Part shown: piece by piece, positions 1-5,626 of the stretch
Layout: each line of letters starts with the position of its first letter
Position numbering within the stretch: position 1 is the first letter of the stretch
Assembly (NCBI RefSeq): GCF_910587525.1
Contig: NZ_CAJULS010000143.1
Span: 1 to 5,639 of the forward strand
DNA: 5,639 nt
DNA from: an uncultured Oscillibacter sp.
GTDB taxonomy: Bacteria; Bacillota; Clostridia; Oscillospirales; Oscillospiraceae
Reading direction: 5' to 3'
The notes under the pieces: model-generated
What the model was told of the DNA's origin: nothing
Databases searched by the model: none
Seen by the model: only the letters and a program-made list of their open reading frames with translations
Translations under genes and position numbers: made by a program

Positions 1-50
1 CCTTCGTTTACATTGCCGCTATCGCTATTTTGTTGATTCAGCTCAATTTT

Positions 51-69
51 CCCTGTTTTTCAAACAGGG
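51..69. repeat. Perfect stem-loop in the left-edge non-coding region
   Basis: CCCTGTTT (51-58) and AAACAGGG (62-69) form a perfect 8-bp inverted repeat around a 3-nt loop. Neither strand shows a clean T-tract right after the stem, so it is not a convincing intrinsic terminator. It may belong to the 3' end of a gene left of the window. One plus-strand frame is open from base 3 to a TAG at 72-74 and encodes about 23 mostly hydrophobic residues, which could be the tail of a membrane protein, but that is too short to call. I see nothing else in 75-138. Confidence 0.4.
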
Positions 70-138
70 CCTAGTTTCAAGCTGTGTTTAGTAAAACCGC
101 CAGTATCCGGCTCCATCAACGCGAAAGGCAAAAAAGCG

Positions 139-163
139 AAAAAAGCCGCCCCGGCCGGGGCGG
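139..163 (-). terminator. Intrinsic terminator of the MATE transporter gene
   Basis: Read on the minus strand, this begins 6 nt past the MATE stop codon. CCGCCCCGG and CCGGGGCGG (146-163) form a fully self-complementary GC stem, followed by C and six T residues, which appear on the plus strand as six A at 139-144. A second run of six T lies just beyond (plus-strand A at 130-135). Position, stem strength and T-tract all fit a Rho-independent terminator. Confidence 0.9.
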
Positions 164-169
164 TGAACA

Positions 170-1510
170 TCAGGTCATCTCTTTCAGCGCTCTGCGGGAG
201 AGGGGGATGGCGCAGAAAAAAGCCAGGCAGTCGGCCACAGACTGGGTCATCTGGACACCCACCAGACCAAAACAGTGTGAGAGGAGATAAATCAGGGGAA
301 TGAAGAAAATCCCTTGCCGGGCCATGGCCATAAAGGTGGCGGAGCCGGTTTTGCCGATAGTCTGAAGCATCATATTGCTCATAACGGTCCAGCCAGTGGT
401 GAAGAAAGTGACGCACTGGAACCGCAGGGCGGCAGCGCCGCAGGCAATGACCTCCGGGTCGTCCCGGAACAGGGCGATGAGCTGTGGAGCAAAGATAAAG
501 CCCAGGGTGCTGACCGCCAGCAAGAACACAGTGGAGGATCTGACGCAGAACCAGAAGCCGTCCTTCACCCTCTGGTAGAGCCTGGCGCCGTAATTGAAGC
601 CGCACATGGGCTGGAAACCCTGACCAAAGCCGATCATGGCAGAGCCGCCGAACATGGTGATGCGCTGGACCACGCCCATGGCGGCGATGGCGGCGTCCCC
701 ATAGGGCCGGATGGCCCGGTTGAGGCAGATAGTGGCCACGCTGGCCAGGCCCTGCCGGGCCAGGGAGGGCAGGCCCCCCTTGACAATCATCTCATAATAG
801 GACCACTTCCGCTGGACCCGGGAGATGTGGATGTGCAGGTTGCCGCCCCGGGAGCAGCCGATCAGCAGCAGGCAGAAGCTGACGAACTGGCTGATGATGG
901 TGGCCCAGGCCGCCCCGGATACCCCCAGGCCGAAGGTGAAGATCAGCAGGGGGTCCAGGGCGATGTTCAGCACAGCGCCGCTGGCGATGCCCACCATGGC
1001 GTAGGCTGCGCTGCCCTGGTAGCGCAGCTGGTTGTTCAGCACCAGGGAGGAGGTCATCCAGGGCGCACCGAAGAGGATGACCTGAAGATAGGCCTTGGTG
1101 TAGGGCAGGATGGTGGGCGTGGAGCCCAGCAGAGTGGCCAGGGGCTCCAGAAAAATCTGGCCCAGAACGCAGATCAGAGCGCCCGCCGCGATGGCGGAGA
1201 AGAAGCCGGTGGCCGCCATGTTGGAGGCCTCCTCAAAGTTCTGCCGTCCCAGCTCCCGGGAGATGAAGTTGCCGCTGCCGTGGCCGAAGAAGAAGCCTAC
1301 GGCCTGGATGATGGCCATGAGGGAGAACACCACGCCCACGGCGCCGGTGGCGCTGTTGCTCTTCAGCATCCCCACAAAAAAAGTGTCCGCCATATTATAA
1401 AAGGCGGTGACCAGCATACTGATGATGCAGGGCAGGGCCAGGCTGCAGATCAGCGTGCTGACGGGGGTCTCTGTCATCTGATGAAATTTCTGTTCCTGTT
1501 TTTCGTCCAT
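170..1510 (-). CDS. MATE family multidrug/Na+-coupled efflux transporter
   Basis: A 446-residue integral membrane protein of the MATE (multi-antimicrobial extrusion) family, which typically exports cationic drugs or metabolites using a Na+ or H+ gradient; the substrate cannot be read from sequence. The length fits the usual 440-460 residues and about 12 hydrophobic segments are visible. The N-terminal signature is typical: a conserved proline at residue 27 in the first helix, then YNMADTFFVG at 38-47. The second half restarts with GGLPS near residue 245 and continues through a FGQGFQPMCGFNYGA stretch, the internal repeat of the family. It looks closest to the MepA/DinF-like clostridial branch (inference). 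The ATG start is supported by AAAGAGG 5 nt upstream (plus-strand 1516-1522). The gene is monocistronic, with its own promoter and terminator, and divergent from its neighbour. No frameshift or truncation is apparent. Confidence 0.95.
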   Translation of the reverse strand: MDEKQEQKFHQMTETPVSTLICSLALPCIISMLVTAFYNMADTFFVGMLKSNSATGAVGVVFSLMAIIQAVGFFFGHGSGNFISRELGRQNFEEASNMAATGFFSAIAAGALICVLGQIFLEPLATLLGSTPTILPYTKAYLQVILFGAPWMTSSLVLNNQLRYQGSAAYAMVGIASGAVLNIALDPLLIFTFGLGVSGAAWATIISQFVSFCLLLIGCSRGGNLHIHISRVQRKWSYYEMIVKGGLPSLARQGLASVATICLNRAIRPYGDAAIAAMGVVQRITMFGGSAMIGFGQGFQPMCGFNYGARLYQRVKDGFWFCVRSSTVFLLAVSTLGFIFAPQLIALFRDDPEVIACGAAALRFQCVTFFTTGWTVMSNMMLQTIGKTGSATFMAMARQGIFFIPLIYLLSHCFGLVGVQMTQSVADCLAFFCAIPLSRRALKEMT

Positions 1511-1530
1511 GGGAGCCTCTTTCTGTACAG

Positions 1531-1558
1531 GAGGCCGCCCTGAGGCGGGCCTCGGCCT
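1531..1558 (-). promoter_or_regulatory. GC-rich hairpin in the MATE 5' untranslated leader
   Basis: AGGCCG (1532-1537) is complementary to CGGCCT (1553-1558), and an inner GCCC/GGGC pair (1537-1540 with 1547-1550) can stack inside. The hairpin lies between the predicted MATE transcription start (about 1563) and its ribosome binding site (1516-1522). The leader has two GCCTC stretches that can each pair with the GAGGC of the ribosome binding site, so a translational switch is possible but unproven. On the plus strand the stem is followed by six T (1558-1563), so it could also stop plus-strand transcripts, although no plus-strand gene precedes it. Confidence 0.4.
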
Positions 1559-1569
1559 TTTTTAAAAAA

Positions 1570-1598
1570 ATTATAACACAGCTGTCAGAGAGGTGCAA
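1570..1598 (-). promoter_or_regulatory. Sigma-A-like promoter of the MATE gene, extended -10
   Basis: On the minus strand, TTGCAC (plus 1593-1598) lies exactly 17 nt upstream of a perfect TATAAT (plus 1570-1575). TG stands one base before the -10, giving the extended TGnTATAAT form, which compensates for a -35 matching only three of six consensus bases. Transcription should begin near 1563, leaving a leader of about 53 nt. Confidence 0.75.
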
Positions 1599-1653
1599 AG
1601 GATTTTTCAGAAAATACAGGTGGCAGAGACGGTCCCGGCGGCATAGGATGGGA

Positions 1654-1677
1654 TGTATCCGGGAGTGGCCGGATACA
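1654..1677. promoter_or_regulatory. 9-bp inverted repeat upstream of the Cys-rich gene
   Basis: TGTATCCGG (1654-1662) and CCGGATACA (1669-1677) are perfect inverted copies around a 6-nt GAGTGG loop, ending 13 nt before the ribosome binding site. It could be a dyad operator or a leader hairpin. The right arm contains GGATACAAT (1671-1679), which fits the GGnnAnAnT -10 pattern described for the forespore factor sigma-F and is one base off the CATACAAT-type -10 of sigma-E. No good -35 partner for either sits at the right spacing, so a promoter call stays weak. The rest of 1571-1702 shows no gene. Confidence 0.45.
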
Positions 1678-1690
1678 ATCTCCAGGAAAT

Positions 1691-1697
1691 GAGGGAG
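1691..1697 (+). promoter_or_regulatory. Ribosome binding site deciding the TTG start
   Basis: GAGGGAG ends 5 nt before TTG at 1703 and is the only good Shine-Dalgarno match near the start of the Cys-rich gene. The first in-frame ATG (1730) has no comparable site. The ATG at 1689 is out of frame. Confidence 0.65.
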
Positions 1698-1702
1698 CTT
1701 CT

Positions 1703-2041
1703 TTGCGTATCAACGAAGCCTGCGAGCATATGCCGATCCAGCCCTATCCGCCGGAGGAGCCCAGCGTCCCCAGCGGCTGTAATAAAGTGGCCAGCCAGTG
1801 CGTGGATATTGCCGCGTCTTTAACGCTCAACCCCACCGCCGTCATGGGAACGCCCACGGTGACCTGCCAGGGCAGTCCCTGCGTTACCTGCTCCACTGAC
1901 TGCGGCAGTACCAGCTGCACTCTGACTTTTAAACAGCAGGTCTGCGTATCCGTACCTATCCGCTATGGCGTGACCATGGCCAGCGGCGAACCCAGCATTG
2001 AGTGCACCGAGGAGAACGGCTGCTGTCACTGCGGCTGCTGA
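1703..2041 (+). CDS. Small cysteine-rich protein of unknown function
   Basis: This is a 112-residue protein that I do not recognise. It has 14 cysteines, at 7, 26, 33, 55, 60, 63, 67, 72, 81, 101, 107, 108, 110 and 112, and ends in a CC-H-C-G-C cluster. No signal peptide or membrane segment is visible. The N-terminus is proline-rich (PIQPYPPEEPSVPSG). The middle is rich in Thr/Ser/Cys and contains CxxC-type spacing at 60-63. Residues 78-90 (QQVCVSVPIRYGV) look like beta strands of a structural domain and loosely recall clostridial spore-surface proteins, but this is not an assignment. Start choice: TTG with GAGGGAG upstream. A GC hairpin follows the stop. The reality of the gene is supported by its RBS, its terminator and a composition unlike a random shadow frame. 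Possible roles, by inference only, are disulfide-cross-linked spore coat or exosporium component, or metal-binding protein. Confidence 0.72.
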   Translation: MRINEACEHMPIQPYPPEEPSVPSGCNKVASQCVDIAASLTLNPTAVMGTPTVTCQGSPCVTCSTDCGSTSCTLTFKQQVCVSVPIRYGVTMASGEPSIECTEENGCCHCGC

Positions 2042-2053
2042 ACAGGCATATGC

Positions 2054-2085
2054 GCCCCCGCCGGAATTTTCTGGCGGGGGCATTT
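2054..2085 (+). terminator. Terminator-like hairpin after the Cys-rich gene
   Basis: GCCCCCGCC (2054-2062) pairs perfectly with GGCGGGGGC (2073-2081) across a 10-nt loop, 12 nt past the stop codon. The tail is only ATTTT, so the T-tract is short and termination may be incomplete. It separates the Cys-rich gene from spoIIGA. Confidence 0.7.
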
Positions 2086-2110
2086 TGCGGTTGGGGCCGC
2101 CGCTCCCATT

Positions 2111-2146
2111 TTGCGACCGCTTTTTCCGGAGGACCTGCCCTATAAT
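2111..2146 (+). promoter_or_regulatory. Candidate spoIIGA promoter with over-long spacer
   Basis: A perfect TATAAT lies at 2141-2146, 28 nt before the GTG start of spoIIGA, placing the transcript start near 2153. No -35 is found at 17 nt; the only match is TTGCGA (2111-2116), 24 nt upstream. In B. subtilis the spoIIG promoter is known for an over-long 22-bp spacer and dependence on sigma-A plus phosphorylated Spo0A, so a long spacer would fit activator-dependent control. I do not see a clean TGNCGAA Spo0A box. Confidence 0.55.
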
Positions 2147-2159
2147 AGCTCCATCGGAC

Positions 2160-2167
2160 AAAGGGGG
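2160..2167 (+). promoter_or_regulatory. Ribosome binding site fixing the spoIIGA GTG start
   Basis: AAAGGGGG lies 7 nt before GTG at 2175. The frame is open further upstream, but that stretch overlaps the Cys-rich gene, the hairpin and the promoter. The start at 2175 gives the expected SpoIIGA N-terminus. Confidence 0.75.
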
Positions 2168-2174
2168 CGGGGCT

Positions 2175-3206
2175 GTGACGGTGGTTTATATAGACAGCGT
2201 ATTCATCCTGAACACAGTGATGGACTATCTGCTGCTGCTGGCGACGGGACGGCTGGCGGGGGTCCCGCTCCGGCGGAGGCGGTACATATTGGCGGCCCTG
2301 GCCGGGGGGGCTTACGCTGTGGCGGTATTCCTGCCGGGGTGGGGGTTTCTGGCGTCGCCGCCGGTGAAGCTGGCGGCGGGGATACTGCTGGCCCTGGCGG
2401 CCTTCGGCGGTGAGGAGCGTTTTTTCCGGCTGACGCTGCTGCTCTTTATGGCCTCCAGCGCCCTGGCCGGGTGCGTGCTTGCCTTGGGACTGCTGGCGGG
2501 GAGCCGGGTGCCGGTGGTGAACGGCGTTTTTTACACGGATGTGGACGCCAAGGTGCTGCTGATTGCCGCGGCGGCAGCCTATGCGGTGATGGCGGTGGTG
2601 TTCCGGACTTCGGCCCGGCATGGGATCGGCGGACGGCTGCTGCTGGTGCGGGTTGGCCTAAACGGCCGGACCGTGGCCCTGACGGCCCTGTGGGATACGG
2701 GAAACGCCCTGCGGGAGCCCGGGAGCGGGGAGGCGGTGCTGGTGGCGGCCCCCGGCGCTCTGGACGGCCTTCTGCCGCCGGAGGCGCGGCGTCTGGTGGC
2801 GGCGGAGCGCCTGCGGTCCCCGGCGGACGTACTGGAGCCTCTGCGGTGTGCCTCGCCGGAGCTGCGGCCCCGTCTGCTGCCCTACCGCGCGGTGGGGGCG
2901 GGAGGGCTGCTGCTGGCGGTGCGGCTGGACTGGGCGGAGATCGGCGGCCGGCGGTACGCCGGACTGACGGCGGCGCTGTCACCCACGGCCCTGGGAGACG
3001 GATACACGGCCCTGTGGGGCGGCGAAGTCAAAAAAGGAGGAGACCATGGAAGTGTTGCGAAAAAGTCTTTCGGGGCTACTGGGGCTGCTGCGGCGGTGGG
3101 GGCTGCTGCCGGAGCCGGAGATTCACTATATCGGCGGAAGCGACACCCTGCCGCCACCCCTGAGCCGGGAGCGGGAGGCGGAGCTGGTGGGGCGTCTGGA
3201 GGATGA
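2175..3206 (+). CDS. spoIIGA: Sigma-E processing aspartic peptidase SpoIIGA
   Basis: SpoIIGA is the sporulation-specific membrane protease that removes the pro-sequence of pro-sigma-E in the mother cell, in B. subtilis after a signal from forespore SpoIIR. Five hydrophobic segments (about residues 3-24, 37-59, 62-78, 84-108, 125-143) are followed by a cytoplasmic protease domain with DTGN at 174-177, matching the catalytic Asp region (Asp183 in B. subtilis). The conserved end is visible as LGDGYTAL (to residue 280). Start: GTG with AAAGGGGG 7 nt upstream; N-terminus VYIDSVFILNTVMDY is typical. Odd point: there is no stop where the conserved protein ends. The frame runs on to 3206, overlapping sigE by 161 nt and adding an Ala/Gly-rich tail from about residue 284 to 343. 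The full ORF is 343 residues against about 309 in B. subtilis; the conserved part alone is about 285. The tail is probably only the shadow of sigE codons. Confidence 0.93.
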   Translation: MTVVYIDSVFILNTVMDYLLLLATGRLAGVPLRRRRYILAALAGGAYAVAVFLPGWGFLASPPVKLAAGILLALAAFGGEERFFRLTLLLFMASSALAGCVLALGLLAGSRVPVVNGVFYTDVDAKVLLIAAAAAYAVMAVVFRTSARHGIGGRLLLVRVGLNGRTVALTALWDTGNALREPGSGEAVLVAAPGALDGLLPPEARRLVAAERLRSPADVLEPLRCASPELRPRLLPYRAVGAGGLLLAVRLDWAEIGGRRYAGLTAALSPTALGDGYTALWGGEVKKGGDHGSVAKKSFGATGAAAAVGAAAGAGDSLYRRKRHPAATPEPGAGGGAGGASGG

Positions 3207-3759
3207 GGAGTCCCGGAAGGAGCTCATCGAGCACAACCTGCGGCTGGTGGTGTACATTGCCCGCCGGTTTGAGAACACAGGCATCAACATCGAGGATCTG
3301 ATTTCCATCGGCACCATCGGCCTCATTAAGGCGGTGGGGACCTACCGGGCTGATAAGAACATCAAGCTGGCCACCTATGCCTCCCGGTGCATCGAAAATG
3401 AGATTTTGATGTACCTGCGGAAAAACGCCAACCGCAAGGGGGAGGTCTCCTTTGACGAGCCGCTGAATACGGACTGGGACGGCAATGAGCTGCTGCTCTC
3501 CGATGTGCTGGGCACGGAGGAGGATACAGTGATGCGCCCCATTGAGGAGGATGTGGAACGGAACCTGCTGGCGGCGGCCATCAACGCCCTGTCCCCCCGG
3601 GAAAAGCAGATCATCACCATGCGCTTCGGCCTGGGCGGCGGCCGGGAGCAGACCCAGAAGGAGGTGGCGGACCAGCTGGGCATCTCCCAGAGCTACATCT
3701 CGCGCCTGGAAAAGCGGATTATCTCCCGGCTGAAAAAGGAGATTCTGCGCATGAGCTGA
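3046..3759 (+). CDS. sigE: RNA polymerase sporulation sigma factor SigE (pro-sigma-E)
   Basis: SigE is the first mother-cell-specific sigma factor of endospore formation. Length is 237 residues (B. subtilis 239). The N-terminal pro-sequence is amphipathic (LRKSLSGLLGLLRRWGLL, residues 4-21) and is followed by YIGGSDTLPPPLS (28-40). By alignment to B. subtilis, SpoIIGA should cut near residues 27-28. Region 2 follows: NLRLVVYIARRFENTGINIE (64-83), then DLISIGTIGLIKAV (84-97) and the -10-recognition helix up to about residue 126 (ATYASRCIENEILMYLRK). Next come SFDEPLNTDWDGNELLLSDV (135-154) and the region 4.2 helix-turn-helix (QTQKEVADQLGISQSYISRLEKR, 202-224). The ATG at 3046 has a near-perfect AAGGAGGA site (3034-3041). 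Its start lies inside the spoIIGA frame, so the two are translationally coupled or at least co-transcribed. No sigG follows. Confidence 0.98.
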   Translation: MEVLRKSLSGLLGLLRRWGLLPEPEIHYIGGSDTLPPPLSREREAELVGRLEDEESRKELIEHNLRLVVYIARRFENTGINIEDLISIGTIGLIKAVGTYRADKNIKLATYASRCIENEILMYLRKNANRKGEVSFDEPLNTDWDGNELLLSDVLGTEEDTVMRPIEEDVERNLLAAAINALSPREKQIITMRFGLGGGREQTQKEVADQLGISQSYISRLEKRIISRLKKEILRMS

Positions 3760-3775
3760 ACCGGGCGCAAGCCCC

Positions 3776-3804
3776 TTGCAATTTCCGGCGGGATTTTGTA
3801 TAAT
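3776..3804 (+). promoter_or_regulatory. Sigma-A-like promoter of glnS
   Basis: TTGCAA (3776-3781) is separated by exactly 17 nt from a perfect TATAAT (3799-3804), so transcription should start near 3811. The leader is about 40 nt, too short for a T-box riboswitch. It lets glnS be expressed in growing cells independently of the sporulation genes upstream. Confidence 0.8.
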
Positions 3805-3850
3805 ATAACCCTATGCATAAAATCCTGCTGCAAGCAAGGGAGGAATATAT

Positions 3851-5548
3851 ATGGCAGAGGACGTGAAAACCACCCGGGAGGAAGCGGCGGAGGGCCGTAA
3901 CTTCATCCACGTTTTTATCGAGGAGGACATCGCCCCCGGTGGACAGTACGAGGGGATGACCGTCCACACCCGCTTTCCGCCGGAGCCCAACGGCTACCTG
4001 CATATCGGCCACTGCAAGGCGCTGACCATCGACTTCGGCACTGCGGAGAAGTACGGGGGACTGTGCAACCTGCGGATGGACGACACGAACCCCACCAAGG
4101 AGGACGAGGAGTTTGTGGAGGCCATCAAGGAGGACATCCACTGGCTGGGCTTTGACTGGGGGGACCGGTTTTTCTACGGTTCGGACTACTTTGAGGAGGA
4201 TTACCGCCAGGCGGTGGGTCTCATTAAAAAGGGCCTTGCCTACGTGTGCCAGCTGAGCCCGGAGGAGTTCAAGGAGTACCGGGGCAGCGTGGGCGTGCCC
4301 GCCCGGAGCCCATACCGGGACCGTCCCATTGAGGAGAGCCTGGACCTCTTTGAGCGGATGAAAAACGGCGAGTTCCCCGACGGGGCCATGACATTGCGGG
4401 CCAGGATCGACCTTGCCTCCGGCAACTTCAATATGCGGGATCCGGTGATCTACCGCATCAACCACCTGCCCCACCACCGCTACGGGGACAAGTGGTGCAT
4501 CTACCCCATGTATGACTTCGCCCACCCCATCCAGGACGCACTGGAGGGCATCACCCACAGCCTGTGTTCGCTGGAGTTTGAGAACCACCGGCCCCTCTAC
4601 AACTGGGTGGTGGACAACTGCGACCTTCCCGCCAAGCCCCGGCAGATCGAGTTTGCCCGCCTTGGCATCGACCACACGGTGATGAGCAAGCGCAAGCTCC
4701 GCCGTCTTGTGGAGGAGAGAAGAGTTTCCGGCTGGGACGATCCCCGGATGCCCACCCTCTGCGGCCTGCGCCGCCGGGGCTACACCCCCCGGTCTATCCG
4801 GAACTTCTGTGAGCGCATCGGCGTGGCCAAGTCCGCCAACATCGTGGAGTACGGCTTTCTGGAGCACTGCCTCCGGGAGGACCTGAACGAGACGGCGGAG
4901 CGGGTCATGGCCGTCCTGCGGCCCATTAAGCTGACCATTACCAACTACCCGGAGGGAAAGACGGAGACGGTGACGGTGGAGAATAACCCCGTGGACCCCG
5001 CCGCCGGCACCCGGGAGGTGGCCTTCTCCAGAACGCTCTGGATCGAGGCCGACGACTTCCTGGAGACCCCGGTGCCCAAGTACAAGCGCCTCTACCCCGG
5101 CGGTCCAGAGTGCCGTTTGAAGGGCGCATACCTCATCACCTGCACCAGCTGCGTGAAAGACGAGAGCGGGAACGTGGTGGAGGTCTTGTGCGAGTATGAC
5201 CCGGCCAGCCGGGGCGGCGACCCCGCTGACGGCCGGAAGGTGAAGGGGGCTACCCTTCACTGGGTGGACGCGGAGACCGCCGTGGACGCGGAGGTGCGGC
5301 TGTACGACAATTTGTTTGCCGACGAGGCCCCCGACGCGGCGGACGAGGACTTCATTGACTGCCTGAACCCCAACTCCCTGGAGGTTCTCACCGGCTGCAA
5401 GGCGGAGGCCGGCCTTGCGGAGGCCGTGGCCCCCGTCGGGTTTCAGTTCATGCGGCTGGGATACTTCTGCCTGGACAACAAGGACTCGAAGCCGGGGCAT
5501 CTGGTGTTCAACCGCAGCGTGAGTTTGAAGGACAGCTTTAAGAAATGA
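3851..5548 (+). CDS. glnS: Glutaminyl-tRNA synthetase (GlnRS)
   Basis: A cytoplasmic class I aminoacyl-tRNA synthetase that charges tRNA-Gln with glutamine using ATP. The 565 residues are close to the roughly 554 of E. coli, to which most of the protein reads closely. The Rossmann fold carries RFPPEPNGYLHIGH, with HIGH at 51-54; the KMSKS-loop equivalent is VMSKRK at 277-282. KWCIYPMYDFAH (214-225) is the conserved active-site segment. GWDDPRMPTLCGLRRRGYT follows the KMSKS loop, as in GlnRS rather than GluRS. The C-terminal anticodon-binding beta-barrels are present, with DPADGRKVKGATLHWV and EVRLYDNLF, and the protein ends in VFNRSVSLKDSFKK. ATG is chosen for AAGGGAGGA (3836-3844), 6 nt upstream. 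The N-terminus is about 11 residues longer than in E. coli. Many Firmicutes lack GlnRS and use the amidotransferase route instead, so its lineage may involve transfer. Codon use does not look different from its neighbours. Confidence 0.98.
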   Translation: MAEDVKTTREEAAEGRNFIHVFIEEDIAPGGQYEGMTVHTRFPPEPNGYLHIGHCKALTIDFGTAEKYGGLCNLRMDDTNPTKEDEEFVEAIKEDIHWLGFDWGDRFFYGSDYFEEDYRQAVGLIKKGLAYVCQLSPEEFKEYRGSVGVPARSPYRDRPIEESLDLFERMKNGEFPDGAMTLRARIDLASGNFNMRDPVIYRINHLPHHRYGDKWCIYPMYDFAHPIQDALEGITHSLCSLEFENHRPLYNWVVDNCDLPAKPRQIEFARLGIDHTVMSKRKLRRLVEERRVSGWDDPRMPTLCGLRRRGYTPRSIRNFCERIGVAKSANIVEYGFLEHCLREDLNETAERVMAVLRPIKLTITNYPEGKTETVTVENNPVDPAAGTREVAFSRTLWIEADDFLETPVPKYKRLYPGGPECRLKGAYLITCTSCVKDESGNVVEVLCEYDPASRGGDPADGRKVKGATLHWVDAETAVDAEVRLYDNLFADEAPDAADEDFIDCLNPNSLEVLTGCKAEAGLAEAVAPVGFQFMRLGYFCLDNKDSKPGHLVFNRSVSLKDSFKK

Positions 5549-5551
5549 GGG

Positions 5552-5584
5552 AACCGCCCGGAGCGCAATGCGCTCCGGGCGGTT
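5552..5584 (+). terminator. Long hairpin after glnS, likely terminator
   Basis: Starting 4 nt past the glnS stop, the arms 5552-5566 and 5570-5584 form a perfect 15-bp stem (AACCGCCCGGAGCGC on the left) around an AAT loop. The following bases are GCTTTGG rather than a T-tract, so termination may rely on the downstream hairpins or be partial. Confidence 0.6.
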
Positions 5585-5626
5585 GCTTTGGTAGTACCAA
5601 AGGCAACCCCCGGCTAAGCCGGGGGT
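5581..5626. repeat. Two further overlapping inverted repeats at the window edge
   Basis: GGTTGCTTTGG (5581-5591) pairs with CCAAA and GCAACC (5597-5601, 5603-5608) around TAGTA with one bulged G (5602). ACCCCCGGC (5606-5614) pairs with GCCGGGGGT (5618-5626) around TAA, followed by seven A (5627-5633). The first shares 4 bases with the glnS hairpin and the second shares 3 with the first, so not all stems can form fully at once. This could be a structured intergenic repeat or the palindromic end of a mobile element lying beyond the window. No transposase is present to support that. Confidence 0.5.

Noticed and set aside
314..1543. 409-codon plus-strand open frame opposite the MATE gene
   Set aside because: The translation is low-complexity, rich in Gly, Ala, Gln, Asp and His, with no domain. 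It mirrors the GC-biased codons of the MATE gene, which has clear family motifs, an RBS, a promoter and a terminator.
1998..2174. Upstream extension of the spoIIGA frame to an ATG at 1998
   Set aside because: It would overlap the Cys-rich gene and cover the hairpin and the TATAAT. The GTG at 2175 has a good RBS and gives the typical SpoIIGA N-terminus.
1956..2621. Minus-strand open frames across the Cys-rich gene and spoIIGA
   Set aside because: Their translations are Pro/Arg/Gln/His-rich shadows lying opposite a recognisable spoIIGA and the RBS-supported small gene.
2471..3163. 230-codon plus-strand frame inside spoIIGA
   Set aside because: Gly/Ala/Arg-rich shadow in another frame with no RBS or domain. 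Its only interest is showing that the frame stays open past the sigE start.
3811..3850. Possible T-box riboswitch before glnS
   Set aside because: The leader from the predicted start is only about 40 nt and lacks room for a specifier stem, T-box sequence and terminator/antiterminator.
3719..5500. 593-codon minus-strand open frame opposite glnS
   Set aside because: It is antisense to a certain GlnRS gene, and its protein is Val/Leu/Gly/His-rich without recognisable motifs. Long antisense frames are expected in GC-rich genes.
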